A DNA stretch of 64,000 bases. Source: Fodinibacter sp963811825 (GTDB taxonomy: Bacteria; Actinomycetota; Actinomycetes; Actinomycetales; Dermatophilaceae). Location of the stretch: contig CAWESS010000041.1 in assembly GCA_963811825.1 (NCBI GenBank), positions 1-64,000 on the forward strand, given 5' to 3'. The translations under genes and the position numbers were made by a program. A model generated the notes under the pieces. The model searched no databases, was not told where the DNA came from, and saw only the letters and a program-made list of their open reading frames with translations. Below, in pieces: positions 26,961 to 36,907 of this stretch. Positions within the stretch are counted from its first letter, which is position 1. Each line of letters begins with the position of its first letter.

Positions 26961-27724
26961 ATGAGTGACACCACGCCCCGCAAGCGACGACCACCCCGTC
27001 GACCCGACGGCCCCCTTCGAGCCGGCCACCGACGTCGAGCACACCGCCGACACCGAGTCCACGGTCGACGAGCCCACCGCCGACACCGAGCACGCTGGCG
27101 TCGAGCACACCGAGGTCGTTCCCGAGCTCCCGCCGGTCCAGGCACAGCCCGTTCCCGTGTCCGTGCCCGTGCCGGCCGCCACTGCGCCCTTCGACCCGAC
27201 CGCCCTGGCGATCGGCCAGCCGGCCGCCGGTAGGCAGCCGTTCACCCAGCAGTACGACCAGCAGCAGTACGCCCAGCCGCAGGCCCAGCAGGCCCCGTAC
27301 GCCCAGCAGCAGCAGTACGGCCAGCAGCCCCCGCCGCCCCCCGGCGCCCCGGGCTACGCACGTCGCGCCGGCCCCGATGAAGCCCACCGACGAGCGGACC
27401 GCGGGCATGGCCGCCCACGCCGGGACGCTCGCCGCGACGATCCTCTCCAGCGGCTTCCTCGGGTTCGTCTGCGCCCTGGTCATGTACCTCGTCTTCCGCG
27501 ACCGCGGCCCGTTCGTGCGCGCCCACGCGGCGAACGCGCTCAACATCCAGATCATCGCCGGCATCGTCATGCTCATCTCGCTGCCCCTGATGCTCGTGCT
27601 CGTCGGCTTCCTGACCTTCGGCGCAGCCGTCGTCTGGGCGATCGTCATGCACATCATCGGCGCCGTGAAGGCGAACAACGGTGAGTGGTGGAGCCCGCCG
27701 CTGACCCCCCAGTTCGTCAAGTAG
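26961..27724 (+). pseudogene. DUF4870 domain membrane protein, two frameshifts as read
   Basis: The ATG follows AAGGAG by six bases. With one C removed at 26,976-26,979 and one at 27,372-27,375, the frame reads MSDTTPASDDHPVDPTAPFE. It continues through a long disordered Pro/Val/Glu and Gln/Tyr/Pro-rich cytoplasmic region (repeats of QQYAQ and QQQYGQ), then a DUF4870 domain with about three membrane helices (AGTLAATILSSGFLGF, VRAHAANALNIQIIAG) ending PPLTPQFVK. Length is about 253 residues. Similar proteins are common in Actinobacteria; their role is unknown. The low-complexity N-terminus may be a scaffold. Confidence 0.82.
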
Positions 27725-27745
27725 TCGCGGACAGCACCCTCGGCC

Positions 27746-28966
27746 TCACACGAGGCGGCGCACCACGGCATCCGCGAGGAGCCGCCCGCGCCGGGTGAGC
27801 ACCACCGTCCGATCCGCCACGGCCGCACGGCCGTCGACCAGCCCGTCAGCGACGAGGCCGGCGACGGCCGTGCGGCCGTCGGCGTCGAGCACGCCGATCG
27901 GCAGGCCCTCGCGCAGCCGCACCCGCAGCAGCACCTCCTCGTCGTGGCGCTGCTCGGAGGTCAGGGTCTCGCGACCGGCGGCGGGCGAGGCACCGGCATC
28001 CAGACGCGCGGCGTAGGTCCTCGGGTGCTTGACGTTCCACCAGCGCACTCCGCCGACGTGGCTGTGCGCGCCCGGACCGACTCCCCACCAGGCGTCACCG
28101 CGCCAGTAGCCCTCGTTGTGCCGGCACCGACCGGCCTCGGTGCGCGACCAGTTGCTCACCTCGTACCAGTCGAAGCCGGCCGCCGCGAGCACGTCGTCGG
28201 CCAGCTCGTACTTGTCGGCCTCGTCGTCGCCGTCGGGCATCGACACCTCGCCCCGCCGCACCTGCGCCGCGAGCTTGGTGCCCTCCTCGACGATCAGGGC
28301 GTAGGCCGAGACGTGGTCGGGCTCGAGCGCGACGGCGGCGTCGAGGCTGGCCCGCCAGTCGGCCAGGCTCTCGCCGGGGGTGCCGTAGATGAGGTCGACG
28401 CTCGTCGCCAGCCCGGCCGCCTTGGCCCCCGCGACCGCCGTGGCCACCCGGGCGGGGTCGTGGGTGCGCTCGAGGGTGCGCAGCACGTGCGGCACGACCG
28501 ACTGCATGCCGACCGAGACCCTCGTGAAGCCGCCGGCCGCGAGCTCGGCCAGGTCGGCGGCGGTCACCGAGTCGGGGTTGGCCTCGGTCGTCACCTCGGC
28601 ATCGGGCGAGAGGCCGAACCGCTCCCGGATGCCGTCCACGCACCGCACGAGGTCGGCCGCCGGGAGGAGGGTGGGCGTTCCACCCCCGACGAAGACGGTG
28701 TCGACGGGGCGGGCGTGTTCCCCGAGCACCCGCACGGCGAGGTCGAGCTCGGCCAGCGCCTGGTCGGCGAAGGTCGCCGTGGAGGCACCCGGCCCGAGCT
28801 CGCCGAGCGTGTAGGTGTTGAAGTCGCAGTAGCCGCAGCGCACCGAGCAGTAGGGCACGTGGAGGTAGATGCCGAACCGGCCGTCCGCGAGCGTGGTGAG
28901 CGCATGGATCGGCAGCTCGCCGGACTCGGGCGCGGGGTCACCGTCGGGCAGTCGGGGCACCGGCAC
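27746..28966 (-). CDS. hemW: radical SAM heme chaperone HemW (coproporphyrinogen oxidase-like)
   Basis: A 406-residue radical SAM protein. The iron-sulfur cluster motif is PYCSVRCGYCDFNTY (CxxxCxxC, about residues 39-46), followed by FVGGGTPTLLP and TTEANPDSV, and the HemW C-terminal domain. It carries the C-x3-C-x2-C-x-F form of HemW rather than the HemN catalytic set. HemW proteins bind haem and insert it into respiratory proteins. The start is a GTG; an in-frame GTG two codons later with better spacing from GGGAG is an alternative. Its stop faces that of the DUF4870 gene. Confidence 0.93.
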   Translation of the reverse strand: MPVPRLPDGDPAPESGELPIHALTTLADGRFGIYLHVPYCSVRCGYCDFNTYTLGELGPGASTATFADQALAELDLAVRVLGEHARPVDTVFVGGGTPTLLPAADLVRCVDGIRERFGLSPDAEVTTEANPDSVTAADLAELAAGGFTRVSVGMQSVVPHVLRTLERTHDPARVATAVAGAKAAGLATSVDLIYGTPGESLADWRASLDAAVALEPDHVSAYALIVEEGTKLAAQVRRGEVSMPDGDDEADKYELADDVLAAAGFDWYEVSNWSRTEAGRCRHNEGYWRGDAWWGVGPGAHSHVGGVRWWNVKHPRTYAARLDAGASPAAGRETLTSEQRHDEEVLLRVRLREGLPIGVLDADGRTAVAGLVADGLVDGRAAVADRTVVLTRRGRLLADAVVRRLV

Positions 28967-29000
28967 ATTCTCCCCCGCGGGCTCGACCTACGATGACCGG

Positions 29001-29784
29001 GTGACGGACCGGTGGATCGAGCTCGACGGGCTCGTCAACATGCGTGACCTCGGCGGCCTCCCGACGCGGGACGGGAGGCGCACGGCATCCGGGCGGTTGA
29101 TCCGCTCCGACAACCTCCAGGACCTCACCGACGCCGACGTCACGCGCCTCGTCGACGAGCTCGGCGTGAGCGACATCGTCGACCTGCGCACCGAGGTCGA
29201 GGTGCACCTCGAGGGGCCCGGGCCGCTGCGCCGGGTGGAGTCGCTGACCCACCACCACCACTCGCTCATCGCCGCGCGCGTCGAGGAGGACCTCGACGAG
29301 CTGGCCGCCAAGGCGCTCGCCGTGCCGTGGAGCCCTGACGACACGCGCCGCGACGCGTCGTTCTGGGCCGAGCACTACCTCGGCTACCTCGCAGCGCGGC
29401 CCGACTCGGTGTCAGCAGCCCTGCGGGTCGTGGCCGAGGCCGAGGGAGCCGCCGTCGTGCACTGCGCAGCGGGCAAGGACCGCACCGGCACCGTCATCGC
29501 GATGGCGCTGGACGTGGCCGGGGTGCCGCACGACGAGATCGTCGCCGACTACGTGCTGACGGCTGAGCGGATCGAGCTGATCATCGGCCGGCTCATGCCG
29601 CGCCCGGCCTACGGCCACGCCCTGGCCAAGCAGTCGGTCGACGAGCAGTCACCCAAGGCCGAGTCGATCGAGGCGATCCTGCGGGCCGTGGACGCCGGGT
29701 GGGGTGGCGCCGCGGGGTGGCTGGTGGCACAGGGCTGGACCGAGGCCGAGGTCGAGCAGTCTGCGCGAGCGCCTCACCGAGTGA
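29001..29784 (+). pseudogene. tyrosine/phosphoinositide-type phosphatase, frameshift near the C-terminus
   Basis: A Y_phosphatase3-type enzyme starting VTDRWIELDGLVNMRDLGG. The P-loop is VVHCAAGKDRTGTV (HCx5R with Lys-Asp, as in Mycobacterium PtpB-like lipid/tyrosine phosphatases), and SGRLIRSDNLQDLT precedes it. The frame is intact to residue 253. One extra base at 29,760-29,761 then shifts it; removing it gives the expected end EVEQLRERLTE and TGA at 29,782-29,784. As read, the frame continues about 47 unrelated codons. The GTG is six bases after TACGAT (28,989-28,994), suggesting a leaderless mRNA. The catalytic part is unaffected. Confidence 0.87.
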
Positions 29785-29826
29785 GCCTGCACGACAGTCG
29801 GGGCATGACCCCGGTTTCGTGCAGGC
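29785..29826. terminator. hairpin between convergent genes
   Basis: GCCTGCACGA (29,785-29,794) pairs with TCGTGCAGGC (29,817-29,826), with an inner CGGGG/CCCCG stem and a CATGA loop. It starts directly after the restored stop of the phosphatase gene and precedes the end of the thioesterase gene on the other strand. It is probably a bidirectional terminator without a strong U-tract, or an intergenic palindromic repeat. Confidence 0.65.
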
Positions 29827-29889
29827 ATCCATCGTCGGCGAGCGAGTCGGAGCCGAGCCCCGGCGCGCCCGAGGAGGACGGTCGTGCCG

Positions 29890-30354
29890 TCAGCGGGTGG
29901 GGCGCTCGGAGACATAGATCGTGATGATGCCATCGACGACGACCGTGCCGTCGGTGCGCAGTGCCGTGACGCGCACCGGCACGTCGCCGACCTGCTCCCA
30001 GTCGGCCGGGTCGGTCTCGGCGATGCAGAGCAGGTCGGTCGTCGACTTCGCGAGGTAGGAGACGGTCATCCCCTTGGGGATCCAGCGTCGGCCCGGCGGC
30101 GTGGTGGCCTCGGCGAGCAGGCCCATGGCCGCCTCGAGCCCGTTGCACACGGCGATCGCGTGCACCGTGCCGAGGTGGTTCTGGACAGCCCACCGCTTGC
30201 GGATCGTCAGCTCGGCGTGGTGCGGGCGGACCTCGCGCACCTGGGGTCGCACGGTGCGGAAGTAGGGGGCCTTCAGCGAGAAGAGCACCGAGAAGGCGCG
30301 CTTGCCGAGGGGGCGGGCGGCGGCGCGGCGGTAGAGGGCATAGGTGTCGGGCAC
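29890..30354 (-). CDS. DUF4442 hotdog-fold protein (thioesterase-like)
   Basis: A 154-residue protein starting VPDTYALYRRAAARPLGKRAF. The hotdog core is visible as IRKRWAVQNHLGTVHAIAVCNGLEAAMGLL (quoted in parts: KRWAVQNHLGTVHA, NGLEAAMGLL) and GMTVSYLAKSTTDLLCIAE. DUF4442 proteins resemble PaaI-type acyl-CoA thioesterases; the substrate here is unknown. The GTG lies seven bases from TAACCT (complement of 30,362-30,367), a leaderless arrangement that also decides the start. It is divergent from the NUDIX gene with only 51 bases between starts. Confidence 0.87.
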   Translation of the reverse strand: MPDTYALYRRAAARPLGKRAFSVLFSLKAPYFRTVRPQVREVRPHHAELTIRKRWAVQNHLGTVHAIAVCNGLEAAMGLLAEATTPPGRRWIPKGMTVSYLAKSTTDLLCIAETDPADWEQVGDVPVRVTALRTDGTVVVDGIITIYVSERPTR

Positions 30355-30405
30355 CCAGCGCAGGTTACCCGCCGGTACGGGTCCGCGGGTGGCTAGCGTG
30401 TGGGC

Positions 30406-30981
30406 ATGCCCACCCCGCTCCTTCCCGGCCAGCCCGGATTCGTCGTACCCGCGCCCGAGGACCGGCCCCGCTTCGACCGGCGGGCCGTTCGCGTGCTGCT
30501 GCTCGACGAGACCGATCGCCTCCTGCTCCTGCTCGACTCCGACCTGGGGCTCGACCCGGTGGCCCACTGGTGGGTGACCCCCGGTGGCGGCGTCGACCCC
30601 GGGGAGAGCGACCTCGAGGCCGCGGTGCGCGAGCTGTGGGAGGAGACCGGGCTCGTCGTGGATGCCGGGGCGCTCGTCGGTCCGCTGCTCACCCGCCTCG
30701 TCGTGCACGGCTACAGCGACAAGATCGTGGACCAGACCGAGGTGTTCTTCGCGGTGCGCGTTCCGAACTTCACGATCGACACGACGGCGCACACCGAGGA
30801 GGAGCAGCTGACGGTTGCCGACATCCGGTGGTGGGACCTCGATGACCTCGAGCGCACCGACGACGACGTCTGGCCGCGCGACCTGGTCGCCGTGCTGGCC
30901 CTCGTGGAGAGCCCGGAGGTCTGGCGCGACGGTCCCGTGAAGGGCCCGCCCGTCGAGGAGTCGAGCGTCCCCACCTCGTGA
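30406..30981 (+). CDS. NUDIX hydrolase
   Basis: A 191-residue protein with a complete NUDIX box GGGVDPGESDLEAAVRELWEETGLV (key residues G, E, REL, EE, G; about residues 62-86), which binds divalent metal and cleaves nucleoside diphosphate-X substrates. The flanks RRAVRVLLLDETDRLLLL and DIRWWDLDDLE are typical. The start ATG is six bases after TAGCGT (30,394-30,399), a leaderless arrangement; an in-frame GTG at 30,400 would lie at the transcription start. Substrate cannot be assigned. Confidence 0.92.
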   Translation: MPTPLLPGQPGFVVPAPEDRPRFDRRAVRVLLLDETDRLLLLLDSDLGLDPVAHWWVTPGGGVDPGESDLEAAVRELWEETGLVVDAGALVGPLLTRLVVHGYSDKIVDQTEVFFAVRVPNFTIDTTAHTEEEQLTVADIRWWDLDDLERTDDDVWPRDLVAVLALVESPEVWRDGPVKGPPVEESSVPTS

Positions 30982-30994
30982 CAAGGTGGCCTCC

Positions 30995-31571
30995 ATGGAT
31001 GCGAAGGCGACCGCGTGGCACTACCTGAAGAACGCCCGCGAGCAGGTGATCTGGAAGGTCGAGGGCGTTGCCCGAGCGGGACCAGCGGATGCCGCTCACC
31101 CCCACGGGGACCAACCTCCTCGGGGTCGTGAAGCACCTCGCCGGGGTCGAGGCGGAGTACTTCGGCATGTGCCTGGGGCGGCCGTGGCCGGAGCCCATGG
31201 CGTTCTGGGCCGATGACGCGCAGCCCAACGACGACATGTGGGCGACGGCCGACGAGTCTCCCGAGCAGATCCTCGACCTCTACCGCCGGGTGGCGGCCTT
31301 CGCCGACGAGACGATCGAGCCGCTGCCACTGGACGCCCCCGCCCACGTGCCGTGGTGGCGTGACTCGGACACCGACCTGCACCACCTGCTCGTGCACATG
31401 GCGGTCGAGACGGCCCGGCACGCCGGGCACCTGGACATCCTGCGCGAGCAGCTCGACGGTCAGCGCGGCTGGTCGCCCCAGCACCCGAACCTGCCCGAGG
31501 GCGGCGACGAGTGGTGGGCGGCGTACGTGACGCAGCTGCGCGACATCGCCGAGGCCTCCCCCGGCAACTGA
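30995..31571 (+). pseudogene. DinB/DUF664-family protein, one frameshift as read
   Basis: Begins MDAKATAWHYLKNAREQVIW after AAGGTGG. One extra G near 31,067 breaks the frame; removing it gives LPERDQRMPLTPTGTNLLGV, then HLAGVEAEYFGMCLG and a C-terminal VHMAVETARHAGHLDILREQ, about 192 residues. The three metal-ligand histidines of the DinB four-helix bundle are in place (KHLAGVE, MAVETARHAGH). The family includes mycothiol-dependent enzymes, but no activity can be assigned. It follows NUDIX by 13 bases, so it is probably an operon. Confidence 0.86.
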
Positions 31572-31575
31572 CGCG

Positions 31576-33432
<1,857 letters not shown>

Positions 33433-33510
33433 GAGCGGGTGGATTCCTTGCGTGGACGGCGGTCAGGACACTGGTCGACCAGTCTCCCACGATTCCCGGA
33501 TGCCGTTCAC

Positions 33511-34416
33511 TCACCCCCGCAGCAGGGTCAGGGCCTGCTCCAGTGCCTCGTCAGCGGGACACTCGACGTCCGGAACCACCCCGACGCCCTCCCAGGACCG
33601 CCCGTCCCGGTGGCTGAGCGCTCGGGCCACCGGGATGGTGAGCTCGAGCTCGGGGTGCACCGCCACGCCCACGCGGGGGTTGGCTCCGCCGCGGGTCCGG
33701 GCACCCACCACCTGGCCGCGGCCGAGCTGCTGCACGTCGAAGGCCACCTCTTCACCGCCGGAGAAGGTCGCCTCCGACGTCAGCACGACGAGCGGCCGGT
33801 GGGGGCCGAACCGCCGTGCCGGTGCCGAGTGGGTCCACCGCTGCTGCACGCCCTCCTCTCGCGACTCGATGTCGACGAGCCGCGCCGGGTCGTCCCCCAC
33901 CACGTGGCCGAGCAGGAGCTGGACGGCATCAGGCGCTCCGCCGTGGCACTCACGCACGTCGAGGACGAGTGCGTCGGCGTCTGCGACGAGAGCCATGGCG
34001 GCGTGGACCGCATCCCAGGACAGCGCGGCCGGCGTCAACACCGGACCGAGCGACACGTGGGCGACGTTCCCGTCGAGCCGCTCGACTGCTCTGATGCCGC
34101 CGGCCGACGTGCGTGCCTGTTCGCGCCAGTACGCCTCGTACGCGGCGGGGTCCTCGGTCGGCGGAACTCCGTCGGGGTGGTGGACGACTCGCAGGTGGAG
34201 GTCGTGCGCCACGTTCTGGAGGTCAGCGGTCAGCTTGGCGGCGAGGGTCGCCGGGTCCAGGACATCGTCGTAGGCGCCGGCCCCCAGACGTTCGCGCAGG
34301 CGGGTCGAGGCGTGTTCGCCGACCTCGGCTGACACGAATCGCCCGGCAACCAGGTCGGCGCAGGCGATGACGACCGCGTGGGTGTCGAGCCGCGCGGGGT
34401 CGATCATGGGGTCCAT
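33511..34416 (-). CDS. S41-family (IRBP/tail-specific protease-like) protein
   Basis: A 301-residue protein with the C-terminal S41 core: LDVRECHGGAPDAVQLL and the nucleophile segment VVLTSEATFSGGEEVAFDVQ (Ser of TFSGGE), followed by GRGQVVGARTRGGANP and a final VVPDVECPADEALEQAL. This is the arrangement of interphotoreceptor retinoid-binding-protein-like S41 members that lack a PDZ domain. No signal peptide is obvious, so it may be cytoplasmic. ATG 34,416 is chosen because CAGAAT lies seven bases upstream (leaderless pattern); ATG 34,407 is an alternative. Confidence 0.83.
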   Translation of the reverse strand: MDPMIDPARLDTHAVVIACADLVAGRFVSAEVGEHASTRLRERLGAGAYDDVLDPATLAAKLTADLQNVAHDLHLRVVHHPDGVPPTEDPAAYEAYWREQARTSAGGIRAVERLDGNVAHVSLGPVLTPAALSWDAVHAAMALVADADALVLDVRECHGGAPDAVQLLLGHVVGDDPARLVDIESREEGVQQRWTHSAPARRFGPHRPLVVLTSEATFSGGEEVAFDVQQLGRGQVVGARTRGGANPRVGVAVHPELELTIPVARALSHRDGRSWEGVGVVPDVECPADEALEQALTLLRG

Positions 34417-34526
34417 GCCGTCGATTCTGGCGCGCCTGGTCGCCAGAGTGCCACCGTGGGTCAACCCGCTCCCGGCTCCGGCAGAAATCGCTGGCGGCTG
34501 TCGGTGCCTCCTCGCATGCTTGACCC

Positions 34527-35858
34527 GTGACCGACCCCGTCAGCGACGCGCTGCGCGACACCGTCGGCGACCAGGTGGTCGGGCGGCAGCTCCCCCGCGC
34601 CCTGACGCCCTTCCGCACGCCGGCCTACCGCTGGCTCGCCGTGGCGCTGGTCTTCACGTCCTTCGCCCAGGGAGTGTGGGTCGTGGCTCTCGTCTGGGAG
34701 GTCATCCGCCTCGGGGGCGGCCCCGGCAGCCTCTCGGTCGTCACCACGGCCGCGGCCGTCGGGGTGCTCCTCCCGGCGCTGATCGCGGGCGTCGTCGCCG
34801 ACCGGGTTCCCCAGCGGACCATCCTCGTCGTCGTGGCCCTCGTCGAGCTGGTCGGCCTCTCCCTCGTGGCCCTGCTGTCCGCGAGCGACCTGACCGGGGT
34901 GGGGTCCCTCGCCGGCGTGGCCTTCGTCACCGGGCTGGCCACCGCGTTCTACTACCCGGCCTACTCGGCCTGGCTCCCTGCTCTGGTCCCGGAGTCCGAC
35001 CTGCAGGCCGTGAACGGCTTCGAGGGCATGGTGCGTCCGACGATCGGTCAGGCCGTCGGCCCGGCGGTCGCCGGTGCCGTCGTCGCCGCCCTGAACCCTG
35101 CGGCCGCCTTCGTCGTCGCTGCCGTGGCCGCAGGGTTGGCGCTGTTCGCGCTGTTCAAGGTGCCGCAGACCGCGATCCGGCGCACCCTGGACCCCGAACA
35201 CTCCGAGCACCCGGTGCGCTCGGCCCTGCGGGACATGCGCGAGGGGTTCGTCTACATGGTGCGCACCCCGTGGCTGCTCTCGACGCTGCTGTTCGCCTCG
35301 CTCATGGTGCTCGTGATGATCGGCCCGCTGGAGGTGCTCATCCCCTTCCTCATCAAGGACGAGCTCGGCGGCGGGCCGAGTGACCACTCCTACGTCCTGG
35401 CAGGGTTCGGCATCGGCGGCGCCGTCGGGTCCCTCGTCATGGCGTCGGTGCGGATGCCGCGCCGCTACCTCACGCTGATGAACCTCGGGTGGGGTGCGGC
35501 GTGCCTGCCCTTCCTCCTCATCGGCGTGACGACGCAGGTGTGGGTGGTGGTGGCGTGCGCGTTCGCCATGGGTGCCCTGTTCTCGGCGCCGATGGTCATC
35601 TGGGGGACGTTGCTCCAGCGCCGCGTGCCTCCGGAGCTCCTCGGCCGGGTCGCGTCGCTCGACTTCTTCGTCTCCGTGTCGCTCATGCCGATCTCGATGG
35701 CCCTGGCCGGGCCCGTGGCCGAGCTGATCGGCCTGTCCGCGACCTTCGCGATCGCCGGCACGGTCCCCCTGCTCGCGGCTGCCGCCGCCATCGTCCTGGC
35801 GCGCCTCCCGCAGGACGAGCTGGCCCACCCGCTGGGCGACCCTCAGGCCACGGGGTAG
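34527..35858 (+). CDS. MFS transporter (MFS_3/drug-efflux type)
   Basis: A 443-residue protein with about twelve membrane helices. The motif-A loop is VVADRVPQRTILVV (about residues 90-103), and TAFYYPAYSAWLPALVPESDLQAVNG is the TM5-6 region characteristic of MFS_3/enterobactin-exporter and macrolide-efflux-like carriers. The start is GTG. Located next to, but convergent with, an iron importer operon; a role in siderophore or drug export is possible but not shown. Its last 16 bases overlap the end of the ABC ATPase gene on the other strand. Confidence 0.92.
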   Translation: MTDPVSDALRDTVGDQVVGRQLPRALTPFRTPAYRWLAVALVFTSFAQGVWVVALVWEVIRLGGGPGSLSVVTTAAAVGVLLPALIAGVVADRVPQRTILVVVALVELVGLSLVALLSASDLTGVGSLAGVAFVTGLATAFYYPAYSAWLPALVPESDLQAVNGFEGMVRPTIGQAVGPAVAGAVVAALNPAAAFVVAAVAAGLALFALFKVPQTAIRRTLDPEHSEHPVRSALRDMREGFVYMVRTPWLLSTLLFASLMVLVMIGPLEVLIPFLIKDELGGGPSDHSYVLAGFGIGGAVGSLVMASVRMPRRYLTLMNLGWGAACLPFLLIGVTTQVWVVVACAFAMGALFSAPMVIWGTLLQRRVPPELLGRVASLDFFVSVSLMPISMALAGPVAELIGLSATFAIAGTVPLLAAAAAIVLARLPQDELAHPLGDPQATG

Positions 35859-36907
35859 AACCGGGCCGGGCCGGAGACACCCACGCGGACCGCCCCACGC
35901 TCGGGGATCTCGCCCAGGGTGCGCACCTGCACCTCGAGGGACTCCCCCGGTGCTGCGCCGCCCACCCCGATGCGCACGCGCACGAGGGCGTCGTGGCCGA
36001 AGTACTCACCGCCGACGACCTCACCGGCCGTGCCCGCCGCGCCCTCGACCGGGAGGAGCCGCAGCTGCTCGGGGCGCAACATGACGACGCCGCGGCCGCC
36101 ATCCGCCGGGCCACCGGCCACCGGGTCCTCGACCGCGAGGTCGCCCAGGGCGGTGCGAGCCACACCCGCCGTGACCTCGGCGGGAAGCTCGACGCACTGC
36201 CCGACGAAGCGCGCGACCCCGAGCCCCGTGGGTGCCCGGTAGACGTCCTGCGGGCTGGCATGCATGAGGATGCGACCGTCGTCGAGGATGGCGACCGAGT
36301 CTGCGACCGAGAGCGCCTCGTCCTGGTCGTGGGTGACGACCAGGGCCGTGGTGGCCGACCGCTCGAGAGCCTCTCGCACCTGGGCGCGCACGGACTCGCG
36401 CAAACCGGCATCCAGCGCCGAGAAGGGCTCGTCGAGCAGCACGAGGGCCGGGTTCGGAGCCAGCGCTCGGGCGAGGGCGACCCGTTGCTGCTGCCCACCG
36501 GAGAGCTCGGCCGGGCGCCGGTCCTCGAACCCGCGCAGTCCGACGAGGTCGAGCACCTCACCGACGCGGGCCGTACGACGCCGCTGCGCTCGGGGCAGCC
36601 CGAACGCGACGTTCTCACCGACGCTGAGGTGTGGGAAGAGGGCGCCCTCCTGGGGCACGAGGGCGATGCCTCGGCGCTCGGGCGCCAGGTGGTGCCCGGC
36701 GCCGCTCACGACCGTGTCGCCGACGCGGATCTCGCCGCGGTCGGGGCGCACGAAACCGGCGACGGCCCGCAGCAGGGTGGTCTTGCCACACCCAGAGGGC
36801 CCGAGCACCGCGGTGACCGAGCCGCTCGGCACCTCGAGGTCCACCCCACGCAGCACCGCGAGGTCACCGAGGGTGACGTCGAGGTCGCGGATGGAGAGAG
36901 TGTTCAT
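35843..36907 (-). CDS. iron(III) ABC transporter ATP-binding protein (FbpC-like)
   Basis: A 354-residue ATPase. Walker A is LGPSGCGKTTLLRAVAG, Q-loop VPQEGALFPH, signature AELSGGQQQRVALARALAPNP, Walker B LVLLDEPFSALD, and switch H in VVTHDQDEALSVADS. A C-terminal TOBE-like regulatory domain (residues about 240-354) includes VVMLRPEQLRLLPVE. This layout is that of the ferric-iron/spermidine/sulfate group. The ATG overlaps the permease stop by one base (TGATG). It is third in an operon headed by a binding protein with an iron box. Confidence 0.95.
   Translation of the reverse strand: MNTLSIRDLDVTLGDLAVLRGVDLEVPSGSVTAVLGPSGCGKTTLLRAVAGFVRPDRGEIRVGDTVVSGAGHHLAPERRGIALVPQEGALFPHLSVGENVAFGLPRAQRRRTARVGEVLDLVGLRGFEDRRPAELSGGQQQRVALARALAPNPALVLLDEPFSALDAGLRESVRAQVREALERSATTALVVTHDQDEALSVADSVAILDDGRILMHASPQDVYRAPTGLGVARFVGQCVELPAEVTAGVARTALGDLAVEDPVAGGPADGGRGVVMLRPEQLRLLPVEGAAGTAGEVVGGEYFGHDALVRVRIGVGGAAPGESLEVQVRTLGEIPERGAVRVGVSGPARFYPVA

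Noticed and set aside
27240..27330. CAG-rich repeats as a structural RNA or repeat array
   Set aside because: They encode the Gln/Tyr/Ala/Pro-rich disordered N-terminus of the DUF4870 protein.
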